The notes under the pieces are model-generated. The model had not been told where the DNA came from. It did no database searches and saw nothing but the letters and a program-made list of their open reading frames with translations. Positions 18,236 through 28,932 of a DNA stretch of 37,286 nt are shown one piece after another. The position numbers and the translations under genes are program-made. Each line of letters begins with the position of its first letter. The stretch's first letter is position 1. The stretch lies in contig JABLUY010000159.1 of assembly GCA_013306675.1 (NCBI GenBank), positions 55,001 through 92,286 of the forward strand. The letters are read 5' to 3'. The DNA is from Thraustochytrium sp. TN22. Taxonomy: Eukaryota; Sar; Bigyra; Thraustochytrida; Thraustochytriidae.

Positions 18236-18309
18236 CGAAGGCGGTGCTCGGGCGGCGCTAGCGCCGGCACTCCTGTCGGCCGTCGGGCCGCCACCGTTGG
18301 CGAGATTTC
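18236..18309 (+). repeat. Direct copy of part of the ABCC gene
   Basis: This segment matches 15736-15803 on the same chromosomal strand, with about four substitutions and a 6-base insertion near its right end. A shared stretch is ccggcactcctgtcggccgt. The source encodes residues about 474-496 of the transporter, at the start of NBD1, on the other strand. It directly follows the inverted SPO22-like fragment and ends at the SPO22-like ATG. Confidence 0.85.
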
Positions 18310-18312
18310 AAA

Positions 18313-21300
18313 ATGCAGACACCCATCGACGAGCTCGAGATGGCGCGCAAGGACGATGTGGACGCGGCCGAGGCGATGCAGACACCAGAAAAGGCCGCGG
18401 GCTCGGTGCGGCTGAGCGCCCTGGCCGCGGGCGTGGACCAGGTTTGCCTGGAGTTCCGCCAGGGGCGACCCGCGGCGGTGCTCTGCGAGCTGTTCGAGAC
18501 CGTGGTGGGCGTGGACCTCGAGAGCAAGCTGGACGAGGTGTTGCGCGAGGTGGACGCGCTGGGCGTGGCTGCGGAGGCGGCAACGCTGGAAACGCTGCGG
18601 TCACTGGGCGTGCGGCTGTACAACGTGTCGCGCGCGCTGGAACCGGCGGACGCGCGCGTGTTGCGCGTGCGCCTCTTAAGCATCCGCTGCTTGGAGGCGG
18701 GGCGCATGGACAGGCGCGCGATGCTGCTGTGCTACATGCGGACGGGGCTCAAGGCGCAGGAGCTGCGTGCGAGCGGCGAGCTGGGCGAGGCTGCGGCGCA
18801 CGAGCTGGCCGTGGTGGCATTTCGACGCGGGTTTGGGCTGGTCCCGCTGGGCGACGCCTTGCGCGTCGGGCACGACGAGGAGACGGCGACGCAGGAAGAG
18901 CACGACTTTGCGGCCAGCGTCTTCCAGGGCGCGCTCTGCTTCACGGAGCTGGAACTCCGCGCCAAGGGCGAGGACCCAGCACGGTCGAGCCTGCGCTTAC
19001 TGTGCGACCTGTGGCGCGGCGCCATGGAGACGCTGGGCACGCGCGTGCGCGCGAGCTTCCGCAAGCGCACCTGGCATGTCACACGGCGACTTGCGCTGCT
19101 GGCGCACGAGCGCGGCGAGCACCTGGAGGCGGGGCTGGCGCTGCTGGAGGCGCTCGAGCAGTGGTTCCCGGCCGAGACCTTTGATGAGGAGGCGCGCCTG
19201 GACGACCTCGTGGCCATGGCCGACATGCAGGTGGCCACGGGGAACCGCGGACTGGCGAGCGCAACCCTGGACGCGGCGAGGGCGTTGGGCCAGGAGCTGG
19301 CGACGCGCCAGCGCCAGAAAGCGCCATCTGCGGAGCTGGACTGGGCACGTATTCGAGACGGCGGGCCAGTGCAAGAGGGCGCCCCAGGGGAGGTCGCCCT
19401 GCGTCTGCATGGCGTCAAGCAGGCCGTCGTCGCGGTCAAGCTGAGCCTGGCCGAGGTGGACGCGCTCGCGCCGACGCGCAAGCTCCTGAACGAGACACAG
19501 GCTTGCTTCGGCGAGGCGGCCGCCCGCGCGCGCGAGGCCATGGCCGACCTCGTGACAGCGCTCGGCGTCTTTGCCGCCGGCGCAGAGGCGCGCGAGGCCA
19601 TGGACGCGGACTCGAGCGTGGCGGACGTCGAGACGGACGACGAGCTGGAGCAGCAGGAGGGCCGAGACGAGGGGCGCTCGGGTGCCCGCGACACGGCGAT
19701 GCGCGTGTGGACGCTGGCCCGACTGGCCTGCATGGCCTATTGCGAGTCGCTGGGGTTCACGGAGGCGAACTTCGCCGCGAGCTTCGCGGCCACCGAGGCG
19801 AGCCTCGGGGTCATCGTCTCGGAGGCGCAGCGCGCCACTGTGCGCGTGGACGTTCTGCAGCGCGTGCCGGCGACAGCGCAGGGGGGCCTGCTGGCGGGCA
19901 TGCTGCTGGAGGACCTGGCGTCCGCCAAGCTGGAGCCCTCGCACGGCGTCGTGGTTGTGGACGAGCTCTGGCAGCGTCTCGTGCGGCAGCAACGCGAAGA
20001 CGACGAGGAGGGCGCCACAACGACCGCCCGCTTTTTGGTGGCGCTCGGCGAGCACGACCCGGTCGCGACCGCGTACGCGCGGCTCGTGCTGGCGTCGGGC
20101 CTGGCACGCAAGGGCGCGTGGCGCGACGTGCTGGAGCAGTGCGTGAAGATCGGCGCCCAGGGCGCAGATGCACTCGTGGCAGGTGCCCGAGCGCGCCTGC
20201 TGGCGCTCGAGCTGGAGGCGAGTCTGCGCGTGCACCGTGCTCTGGGGCCTGTCCCGCGGCGCGCGCTGCGAGCGCTTTGGGCCGACGGCCGCTCGAGCCC
20301 TGCGGAGCTCGCCCACTGCGCGGGCGTCGCCGCCCAGGTGGGCGCCCTGGGAGAGTTGTCTTCAGTGCTCATGGCGTCGCCCGAGGCGGATCGGGACGCA
20401 GTCTGGGTGCATTTGGTCCTCGGCGTGCTCCTGGCTCGCCTTGGCATGGTTCCGTCAGCAGTGGCCTTTGACGATTTCTCGGGCGATGGGAGCAGCGCCA
20501 TGGCCGTCTCGTACGAGGAGGCCGCCCGGGTCCTGCGGCCGCTGCTGCGTGCCGTCAGTCTCGGGCCCATCGTGTGGTGCCCGCCGAAGCGGCCTCGCAC
20601 GCAGCTGGAGGCGAGCCTGCTGTGGCTGCAGACGGTGGCCTGGCGGCTCGCGCACGAGGTGCTACCCCGGCTTGCGGCGGCGGCGGCGGCGGCGCTGCCG
20701 CCTGACGTGCGCGTGGAGGGCGCGCTCTACGCGCTTTGTGCGAGGTCGAGTGAGGCGCTCTTGGAGACAAGCAATGCGCCGGACGAGGAGACGGCGACAC
20801 TTCAGGAGCGGCTTCGCGCATCCGTGGAGAACGCAATCTGCGCACTCGCCGACACGGTGTTGAGTGCGGCCGTGACTACGATGCTGTCGGAGCCTGGCCT
20901 GAGTGTCGCGCAGGCGTCGGCCACATCACAGATGCCCGCGGAGGTGCGCGCCGACCTGGCGTGGTCTGCGCAGCGCGCAGACCGCGCCAGCGCGGTGGCT
21001 CTCGTGGCGCAGTACTTGGTGACGCCGTCCTCGCCGCAGTTCGTTCTGCAGTCTGCAGACAAGATGGCCCAGTTCGCTCTCTTTGGCCTTGTCCATGGCG
21101 ACGCTGCTGGAGCGCGGCAGCTCTTGCAGCAGGCACTGCAGGTGGAATTGGCCGGAGTGCGGCCGTCTGGGCCGCGTGTGGGTCGCCTGCTCGTTCTGTT
21201 AGTCAGGCATGCTGCTTCGGAGCAGCAAGCCCTGGACTGGGCCTTGCAGACACTTCAGGTCCGCGATGCGCTCGGGCACGAGTTCCTTACACAGGCAGAC

Positions 21301-21858
21301 CGGCGTTACCTGGCTGCCTGGCTGTGGAATACTGGCGTGCAGCGGGGCCGGCGTGCCTCTCGTGAGGACCGCGCTGTGCACCGCGTCCTCCTTGAGAAGG
21401 CCGTGCTCATTCTCGAGCACGCGCCGGTAGCGCATGAGGACCGTGGCAAGGCCGCGGTCTTGCGGGGCACTCTGGCGAACGACAAGGGAGATGCCGGACA
21501 GGCAGTCGACCGCAAGGAGGATCGCAAGGACGATGCAAGCAGCGCGGCGAGCGCCAAGGTGTGCATGGCGAGTGAAGATGACGACTTGTGCGCGAGAAAA
21601 GTCGGCGACGATGGCGACGAAGAAGAAGGTGACAAAGACAAGGAAGAAGACCAAGAAGATCAAGAAGATCAAGAAAAAGAAGAGGAGGACAAAAAGGACC
21701 AAGGCCACGAAGACAGAGTCAAAGACAACGCAAGGTCCGCCAAGGCCCCGGTTGCAACGCAAGCAGCTCCTGGGAGCGAGAGCAGGCTGGCCGCATCGCA
21801 AGCATCGCCCAAGTCAACAAGCGACGAGGAGCAGGGAGAAGAAGAGTCGGACGAATGA
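18313..21858 (+). CDS. Large helical repeat protein, possible SPO22/ZIP4/TEX11-like
   Basis: 1181 residues from the ATG at 18313, almost entirely alpha-helical, alanine/leucine/arginine-rich, with TPR-like helical pairs throughout. Near the C-terminal end of the helical part, YLAAWLWNTGVQRGRRASRE followed by LLEKAVLILEHA resembles the Leu-Trp-Asn block of SPO22/ZIP4 proteins, as does the earlier RLYNVSRALEPADARVLRVR. SPO22/ZIP4/TEX11 proteins are TPR scaffolds of the meiotic crossover machinery. This assignment is tentative; a generic TPR protein is the alternative. Residues from about 1040 to the end form a Lys/Glu/Asp-rich disordered tail. The 5' flank is a chimera of gene fragments, one copied from this gene. 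It converges with SURF6, with 53 bp between stops. Confidence 0.6.
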   Translation: MQTPIDELEMARKDDVDAAEAMQTPEKAAGSVRLSALAAGVDQVCLEFRQGRPAAVLCELFETVVGVDLESKLDEVLREVDALGVAAEAATLETLRSLGVRLYNVSRALEPADARVLRVRLLSIRCLEAGRMDRRAMLLCYMRTGLKAQELRASGELGEAAAHELAVVAFRRGFGLVPLGDALRVGHDEETATQEEHDFAASVFQGALCFTELELRAKGEDPARSSLRLLCDLWRGAMETLGTRVRASFRKRTWHVTRRLALLAHERGEHLEAGLALLEALEQWFPAETFDEEARLDDLVAMADMQVATGNRGLASATLDAARALGQELATRQRQKAPSAELDWARIRDGGPVQEGAPGEVALRLHGVKQAVVAVKLSLAEVDALAPTRKLLNETQACFGEAAARAREAMADLVTALGVFAAGAEAREAMDADSSVADVETDDELEQQEGRDEGRSGARDTAMRVWTLARLACMAYCESLGFTEANFAASFAATEASLGVIVSEAQRATVRVDVLQRVPATAQGGLLAGMLLEDLASAKLEPSHGVVVVDELWQRLVRQQREDDEEGATTTARFLVALGEHDPVATAYARLVLASGLARKGAWRDVLEQCVKIGAQGADALVAGARARLLALELEASLRVHRALGPVPRRALRALWADGRSSPAELAHCAGVAAQVGALGELSSVLMASPEADRDAVWVHLVLGVLLARLGMVPSAVAFDDFSGDGSSAMAVSYEEAARVLRPLLRAVSLGPIVWCPPKRPRTQLEASLLWLQTVAWRLAHEVLPRLAAAAAAALPPDVRVEGALYALCARSSEALLETSNAPDEETATLQERLRASVENAICALADTVLSAAVTTMLSEPGLSVAQASATSQMPAEVRADLAWSAQRADRASAVALVAQYLVTPSSPQFVLQSADKMAQFALFGLVHGDAAGARQLLQQALQVELAGVRPSGPRVGRLLVLLVRHAASEQQALDWALQTLQVRDALGHEFLTQADRRYLAAWLWNTGVQRGRRASREDRAVHRVLLEKAVLILEHAPVAHEDRGKAAVLRGTLANDKGDAGQAVDRKEDRKDDASSAASAKVCMASEDDDLCARKVGDDGDEEEGDKDKEEDQEDQEDQEKEEEDKKDQGHEDRVKDNARSAKAPVATQAAPGSESRLAASQASPKSTSDEEQGEEESDE

Positions 21859-21911
21859 AAAGGTGAGAAAGAAAATGACACAGGCAGATGCTGCACAGCT
21901 CCGACGAAAAC

Positions 21912-23402
21912 CTAGTGCTTGGCGTGGCCCCTTCGCTTGTTGGCAGCGGGAGCGCCCTTCTTGGAGGACGAGGAAGACGGCTTGTCGTTGATGAAGCCGG
22001 AGTGCCTGCCCTCGAAGCCGGCGCGGTTCCGCTTGGCAGGACGGGCGTCGTCGTCGTCGTCGTTGCGGTTGTTCTTCTTGGACGCGTCGTCGTCTTCGTT
22101 CGACTCGAGGACGATGCCCTTGCGGCGCAGGCGGCTGTCGACCTTGCGCTGCTTGGCCTGGGCGATGTTGGCCTCGCGCTTGTCGATGCGTGCGTTCTTG
22201 GCGTCCTCGACGTCCTGCTTGCGGCGGGCCCAGTCGGCGGCGCTCTTCTGCTTCTTCTTCTCGAGGCGCTTGGCGATCTTGCGGAGGTGCTTGGGGTCGG
22301 CCTCGGCCTCGCCGAGAGCCTTCTTCTCGATGCGGTTCCACATCTCGTCCTTGGCGCGCTCGCGGTCCTCGGCGTTGGAGCTGCTCTTGAGCTCCTCGAG
22401 GACGGCCTGGTTCTCCTCGGCCTTGCGGAGCATGCGCTTGACGTCGAGGATGCTCTTGGTCTTGATGCGCTTGCCCTTGACACGCGGCACGGCATCGGCA
22501 GACTCGACGAGGCCGCCGAAGGAGATGCTGGCGGCGACCTGCTCGCGCAGCTTGCGCTCCTCGGCGTCGGAGTCGTTGTCGGCGTCGTCGCCGAGGCGAG
22601 CGTGATCGGCCTCGGCGTCGGCCTTGGCGTCGGCGGCCTCGCGCTTGCGCTTGTTCTTGTTGTCGGCCTTGTCCTTGGCCTTTTGGGCCCTGCGCGCTGC
22701 CTTGGCCTCGGCGGCGTCCTCGGCACTGAGGCCGCCCTCGGCGGCCATCTTGGCCTCGGCCAGCTTGCGCTGCTCCTGCATCTGCGCGAGCTTCGCGTGC
22801 AGGCGCTCGCGGAGCTCGGCGATGTTGCGCGCGGGCTTGGCCTTGGGCGCGGACACAGCGCCGGCGGCGCCGGCCTCGGCCTCGGCCTCGGGCGCGAGGT
22901 TGTCGCGCATGGCGGTGTTGAGCTTGTCGGAGTGCTCCTTGATGAGGTCCACGTGCGTCTTGGGCTCCTCGGTGAACTTGGCGTGGCGGCGCGCCTTCTT
23001 GCTGGCCTCCTTGACGGCCTGCTTGGGGGCCAGGTGGCGCGCGTTCTTCATGAACCGGCTGGCCACGATGACCTCCTCATCCTCATCCTCGGCAGGCAGG
23101 AGCAGCTCGATCGGCACGAGCTCGATGCGCTCCGAGAAGAATGCGATGTCACGGTCCAGCGAGGCCTCCTCGTCCGTGGCGTCCGGGTCGCGCGCCTCCA
23201 GCAAGCGGCCCAGCCCGAGCCGCTGCGCCGGCCCAAGTCGCCCGCCCTGGTGCAAGACCTCCGCAGCGGACCGCTTCTTGTTGGCCTTGGGCTTTTGCTG
23301 CTGCTGTTTGTGCTGCTTGCCGCCGGCAGGGCCCTGGTTCTTCTTGCCCGGGCTCGACGCCGCCTTGCTCTCCAGCTTGCGCATCTTGCGCTTCGCCCCC
23401 AT
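21912..23402 (-). CDS. SURF6: SURF6/Rrp14 ribosome biogenesis protein
   Basis: 496 residues from the ATG at 23402 (MGAKRKMRKLESKAASSPGK). SURF6/Rrp14 is a nucleolar RNA-binding factor in early maturation of ribosomal subunits. The C-terminal Surf6 domain spans about 305-418: VKGKRIKTKSILDVKRMLRK, then EMWNRIEKKALGEAEADPKH, then RLEKKKQKSAADWARRKQDV and DKREANIAQAKQRK, in the family's order. The middle is Lys/Glu/Ala-rich, and the tail (KRNRAGFEGRHSGFINDKPS) is basic with a serine run. The N-terminus (KRKMRK) suits nucleolar import. The frame is open upstream to an ATG at 23642, adding 80 arginine-rich residues encoded partly by a gcgtc repeat; I consider that leader non-coding. Confidence 0.85.
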   Translation of the reverse strand: MGAKRKMRKLESKAASSPGKKNQGPAGGKQHKQQQQKPKANKKRSAAEVLHQGGRLGPAQRLGLGRLLEARDPDATDEEASLDRDIAFFSERIELVPIELLLPAEDEDEEVIVASRFMKNARHLAPKQAVKEASKKARRHAKFTEEPKTHVDLIKEHSDKLNTAMRDNLAPEAEAEAGAAGAVSAPKAKPARNIAELRERLHAKLAQMQEQRKLAEAKMAAEGGLSAEDAAEAKAARRAQKAKDKADNKNKRKREAADAKADAEADHARLGDDADNDSDAEERKLREQVAASISFGGLVESADAVPRVKGKRIKTKSILDVKRMLRKAEENQAVLEELKSSSNAEDRERAKDEMWNRIEKKALGEAEADPKHLRKIAKRLEKKKQKSAADWARRKQDVEDAKNARIDKREANIAQAKQRKVDSRLRRKGIVLESNEDDDASKKNNRNDDDDDARPAKRNRAGFEGRHSGFINDKPSSSSSKKGAPAANKRRGHAKH

Positions 23403-23410
23403 GACGCGCG

Positions 23411-23490
23411 TCGCTCGCTCGCTCGCTCGCCGTTCGCCGGGCTGTCGCTGGGCTGTCGCGTCGCGCCGCGTCGCGTCGCGTCGCGTCGCG
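23411..23490. repeat. Short tandem repeats (cgct)n and (gcgtc)n upstream of SURF6
   Basis: The first array, about five cgct units, lies 9-28 bp upstream of the SURF6 ATG. The second, about six gcgtc units with a gcgcc variant, lies 55-90 bp upstream. Confidence 0.85.
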
Positions 23491-24498
23491 CGCAAGCGGC
23501 CTCGCTCTCGGAACGCCCGAGCGGTCCTGCGTGCGTGAGTTGGCTGGCCGGCCCGCCTCGCGCCGGACTCGAGTTCAACTTGGCTGGCCCTCGCCTCGCG
23601 CCACCCATGCCCGATGGGCCGCTTCTTTAGGCCTCCGCCCATCCGCGACCCCGGGTCGCTGCGCGCGTGTGTACCATCCGCGCTCGCGGCTCACTCGGCT
23701 GCGCTCGATTTATGAGGACCCGCGGCGCCCGCCGACTCGGACCATCCATCCGATGGCTGCCAGTGCCAGCGGCCGGCCGGCGCCGCACGCTGGCCTGCGC
23801 GGCGCTTTCTGGCCGGTTGCAGTGTGACTAGCACGCCGTGTGCTGGCTGGTCTGTGTCGATCAGCCACAATCTCAGCTCCGTGCCCGGGTCCGTGGGAGA
23901 CGGCGTGAAGTCAGCTTGGTGGAAGCCTGCGCAACCACGAAACAGCAGGCAGGCATGCACGCACGGCACGCTACGCCACGCTACGCACGGACGCAGCAAA
24001 GTCGTGCGTGTCTTGCCAAGCTTGCTGGCCGTCGCCGCGGCGCCGCCGCACCTTCACACGAATCACACCACTTGCCAGCCAGGGCGTACGTAGCCTAGGC
24101 GAGCGTGGCGTCTTGGACTTGCTCGTCTAGTTGGCCATGATCTTTTCCTCAGTGGAGTGGAGAACTCCTAGGCCTACGGCGCGACGCGCTGGCGCCTGGC
24201 GCGGCGGCGCATCACCAGCTCGAGCGCGCTGGAGCTCCAGGAGCTCGACTTTAGCTGGCGGTAAAGCCCGGCCGTGCCAGGCCTTGGAGTGATCGTCGAT
24301 GCGATTGATGCGATCGATGCAGGTGTAGGCCTCTAGCTAGCTGGGCTAGTGCGGCGGCGGGTCAGGATAACTTCACGGCGGCCACGGGCGCCGCGTGCAG
24401 TTGGCGCGCGACGACGCCGCCCGAACGGTTCCACCAGGGGCCGCAGGCAGGCGCGCGGCGGCGGCGCGGCGCAGCAGACCTCCATTGGCGGCGGCACG

Positions 24499-24559
24499 CA
24501 GCAGCGGCAGCAGCAGCAGCAGCAGCAGCAGCGGCAGCAGCGGCGGCGGCGGCGGCGCA
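24499..24559 (+). repeat. CAG/CGG trinucleotide repeat in the dehydrogenase leader
   Basis: An almost unbroken run of cag with cgg interruptions, changing to cgg at its right end, 35-95 bp upstream of the ATG at 24594. Probably 5' untranslated. Confidence 0.9.
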
Positions 24560-24572
24560 GCGCAAGAGGTAA

Positions 24573-25892
<1,320 letters not shown>

Positions 25893-25939
25893 ACTTAAAC
25901 GCGAACAAGCGAACGTCCCGTCTGTTGAACAGTGAAAAT

Positions 25940-26150
25940 GATGCTGTGATGCTATCCGAGGAGAAAGATGAAAGATGCTGTGATGCTGTCCGACGAGAAG
26001 AGAGCTTGGAAGATGCTGTGATGCTGTCCGAGAAGAAAAGAGCATGAAAGATGCTGTGATGCTGTCCGAGGAGAAAAGAGCATGAAAGATGCTGCGATGC
26101 TGGCCGAGGAGAAAGAGCATGAAAGATGCTGTAATGCTGTCCGAGTCGGT
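25940..26150. repeat. Minisatellite, six units of about 38 bp
   Basis: Units start at 25940, 25974, 26012, 26050, 26088 and 26125. The core is gatgctgtgatgctgtccga followed by a purine-rich half ending in gcatgaaa. It begins 48 bp after the dehydrogenase stop, so is probably in its 3' untranslated region. Confidence 0.9.
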
Positions 26151-26162
26151 TTCTTGGAGAGA

Positions 26163-26214
26163 AAAGCCAAGCGGCGCAAGAAAGCCAAGCGGCGCAAGAA
26201 AGCCAAGCGGCGCA
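26163..26214. repeat. 18-bp tandem repeat, three units
   Basis: Three copies of aaagccaagcggcgcaag, directly after the minisatellite. A diverged single copy (gtccaagcggcgcaaac) recurs near 26298. Confidence 0.85.
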
Positions 26215-27980
26215 AATCATGTTTTGCGCAAAGGTCTTGAAATGATGCAGTTTCCAGGATGCAGTATCGGTGCTGTAATGAATGCCTGTCGGCCAAGCCC
26301 GTCCAAGCGGCGCAAACCATTCACAACGATATCAAAGGTCTTCTGCCCTGCTACGCGACCTTACCAAGATGCATCACATCAACAAACGCAACGCGAACGG
26401 TCTTGGTGTGTGAAGCAGCTGAAGCACTGCGAGCGTGCGCGCACGGGCGCGCAAAACAAAGACGAAGGCGGACGCGGACCCCGTACACGCAGACACACCG
26501 TTCTTGGTGGGCTTATAGGTTTGCCAAATCTTTCTCCTCTTCTCATGCAGTGGCGCGCGTCATGGCAAGATCCGAGGCTGGTGTCCGGAGGCGTCGAATG
26601 CCTGGCGCAGACTTGGCCACGGAGGAAGTGGTGCAGTCAGTCCAGCCATCAACAAAACTTGAAAGTTGCGCTCCAGCTCCGAGACGTCTTATCCACGACT
26701 GCACTTGCAGGCGAGGCCTGGCGAGCGGGCAGGGAGTTCGCTTCGCCGTCCGTAGGTGCTACGCGGATATCCGACATCGTGTGGCTGGCATCGACGCCAA
26801 CCTGCGACCGAGGGGCGCCGAACTGCGCCGTAGCAACGACTACACGCACACACGTTGCTTTCAGCCTTTCACCACGCTCGCTGCCACTCGCGGAAGCTCG
26901 CGGAGCTCGCGGATCACGATCATGGGTTCGCAGGTAGTCCAGGCTCCAAAAGCTGCTTGTTCGTGGAAGGGAGTCGTGGCGACACCCACGACGCGCGACT
27001 GCAATGCCTGGGCGAATCAGGACAGCCGAGATGCGAGCTCAGCACGCGTGATCCTGGTCGTGGCCGCCGTGCGTTCGTGCGCGCAGCGTGGTTGGCGGCC
27101 TTGGGTGGGTGCGTGAACGCTGCGTTCTGAGCAGCGTATGGCGTAGCCGTGCGAGCGAGCGACCTCCGTGGCGCTAGCTACTCCTATCTAGCTCTGAGAG
27201 CTAGCTCAGCACCAGTCAGCGTGGATCCGATGCCCGGTCCGGGCCGGCCGCTTCCGTCGCAGAACAGCCACAGAAGGAGCCCTCCGGCCTGTTCGTTAGC
27301 TCGACCCGACGCGGGGCTGGTGGCCCGGCTGAGGTGTTGTCAAGGCGGCGCTCGCGGGCAAACCAGCGCCTTGAATCGGCTCGCTCGAGCCTCTCGCGAC
27401 TTGGGCGCCTTGCGCCGCTGTTGCGCGACCCTGCGCGCGGCTGCGGTTCGCGCACCGCGCTGGCCAGCCGCCTCTGCCCGCCAGCCGTCACCGCTGCAGC
27501 TGCTGCCAGCTGCCAGTGCGCGCTGACCCTGGGCAGCTCGCAGTTCGCGGGGCAAAAAGCGCAGGTGCCGGTTCACCTGGCTTCGCGGACCGGTCCGCGA
27601 AGCAGGAATGACCGCATCCGCGAATGGCGCCGCTGCAGCGAATGGCGCTGGCCGGTCCGGGCCGCAGCTTGCTGGCGAACTTGGTGAGCTGGACAAGTCG
27701 GGCCTAGGCGCCCCGAGTCGCCGACGAGCGAGCCTTGAATTAGTTACGGCCGGCCGGGAGGGCGCGGCAGCGTCGCAGCGAGACTCGCTCCGGGAGCAAG
27801 TGGCACTGGTTCAAGCAAGTTGACGAGCTGGAATAGAAATCTTCGTAGAGGTCAATGATTGGGGTTCTGCGAGTGTATGTGATAGGTTTTGCTAGGTTCA
27901 TCAGGCCAAGTACAGGGGTGGAAACAACAAAGGGGAGCGAAAGGAAAAGAGAGACCGAGTGAGGCGACTCATGAGGCGAC

Positions 27981-28871
27981 TCATGACGAGGCGCCCTGCT
28001 GCAGCACACGCGAGAGCGCGGGCGGGAGCGAGAACCCGGTGTCGCGGACCTGGCGCTGGCGCTTGCGAGCGCGCTCGACGCACTCGAGCAGGTCGGAGAG
28101 CTGCACGGGGCGGCCCTGCGCGGAGGGCGCGGCTTGCGGCGCCGTGGCGCCGGCGACGATGCTGGCGATGTCGAGCTTGTCGTCCGTGCCCGGGTCCGTG
28201 GTGTGCGCCTCGGTCTGGTCCGAGACCTCGGAGCGGCCATCGTCGTGGGCCTCGTGCGAGCGCATGACGCGGCGCACGAGCGCAAAGCTGCGGCGCGCCG
28301 TGTCGCTGACCTTGCCGACGAGCGGCGCGAGCTCGCGCTTGGCGAGCGCGGCGTCCAGGTCGCGGATGAGGATCTGCATCATGTCAAAGACGAGCTTGGC
28401 CGACTGCATGCGCTTGATCTCCGCCTTGATGACGTTGCAGACGTGGCGCAGCGAGGCGGCCTCGTCCTTGGTGGTGCGGAAGATGCCGCACATGGAGGCG
28501 AGCTGCGCGACGAGCACCCAGCTCAGCGCGCGGACGCTCTCCATCTGGCGCGAGACCACCATGGCCACCACGGGGCTGTCCTTGAGCGCCTCGCCGGTCT
28601 TGAGGCAGCTCTGCAGCATGTGGTCCACGACCTCGTTGTTGAGCTCCAGCGCCGCCCTGAACACCGTCTCGCGCTTGGCCATGGCCATGGTGCGCACGGC
28701 CTCGGTGGTGGTCATCTGGCCCTCCTCCTGCGCCCGCGTCCGCTGCGTCTGCTCCTTGCGCTCCTCCTGCGCCCGCTGCTCGCCCGCGGCCTCCTGCCGC
28801 GCCTGCTCCTCCGCGCACACCGCCAGCAGCTGCTCCATCGCGTCCGCGCCGCGCGCCCTCTTGACGCCCAT
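27981..28871 (-). CDS. Unidentified helical protein with basic C-terminal motif
   Basis: 296 residues from the ATG at 28871 (MGVKRARGADAMEQLLAVCA). Residues 20-52 are Glu/Gln/Arg-rich and suit a coiled coil. Residues 55-205 are a series of ordinary amphipathic helices (ALELNNEVVDHMLQSCLKTG; MESVRALSWVLVAQLASMCG; KLVFDMMQILIRDLDAALAK). An acidic, Thr/Ser-rich linker follows (about 206-232), then DIASIVAG and a basic helix RARKRQRQVRD (267-277) that could be a nuclear signal. No family is recognised. The frame is open upstream only through non-ATG codons and repeat DNA. A cgctg repeat lies 14-61 bp upstream of the ATG. Strong third-position G/C bias supports it as real. Confidence 0.7.
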   Translation of the reverse strand: MGVKRARGADAMEQLLAVCAEEQARQEAAGEQRAQEERKEQTQRTRAQEEGQMTTTEAVRTMAMAKRETVFRAALELNNEVVDHMLQSCLKTGEALKDSPVVAMVVSRQMESVRALSWVLVAQLASMCGIFRTTKDEAASLRHVCNVIKAEIKRMQSAKLVFDMMQILIRDLDAALAKRELAPLVGKVSDTARRSFALVRRVMRSHEAHDDGRSEVSDQTEAHTTDPGTDDKLDIASIVAGATAPQAAPSAQGRPVQLSDLLECVERARKRQRQVRDTGFSLPPALSRVLQQGASS

Positions 28872-28884
28872 CCTCCCGTCCGCC

Positions 28885-28932
28885 GCGCTGCGCTGCGCTG
28901 TGCTGCGCTGTGCTGCGCTGCGCTGCGCTGCG
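28885..28932. repeat. Pentanucleotide repeat (cgctg)n
   Basis: About nine cgctg units with two tgctg variants, 14-61 bp upstream of the ATG at 28871. A second, shorter array of the same unit is at 29411-29432. Confidence 0.9.

Larger units (their letters stand above)
17224..18312. other. Divergent intergenic region with chimeric gene-derived segment
   Basis: 1089 bp between the ABCC and SPO22-like starts. Near the ABCC start there is a 10-bp GC repeat (gcgccgcctc type, 17298-17340) and gagc / gcgtc repeats at 17562-17590 and 17685-17705. The last 165 bp before the SPO22-like ATG are two duplicated gene pieces, listed separately. The DNA at about 18070-18145 (frame SELRLVFFVEAFATFEMHEV) also has a coding look but no known source. 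Confidence 0.6.
25893..27980. other. Intergenic region, 2.1 kb, convergent genes
   Basis: It begins with two tandem arrays (25940-26150 and 26163-26214). The remainder, to 27980, has short arginine-rich open frames only. One 71-codon frame at 27608-27823 (MTASANGAAAANGAGRSGPQ) looks somewhat protein-like but its codon bias is weak, so I do not call it. Just past the end, at 27959-27985, a 12-bp unit (gaggcgactcat) is repeated across the next gene's stop. Confidence 0.45.

Noticed and set aside
23872-23895. An 18-base match (ccgtgcccgggtccgtgg) between 23877-23894 and about 28185-28202 in the helical-protein gene
   Set aside because: It could be another micro-duplication of gene sequence, but 18 GC-rich bases without flanking similarity is not enough.
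27608-27823. 71-codon plus-strand frame starting MTASANGAAAANGAGRSGPQ
   Set aside because: Weak third-position bias, low complexity and no recognisable motif; not distinguishable from chance in this base composition.
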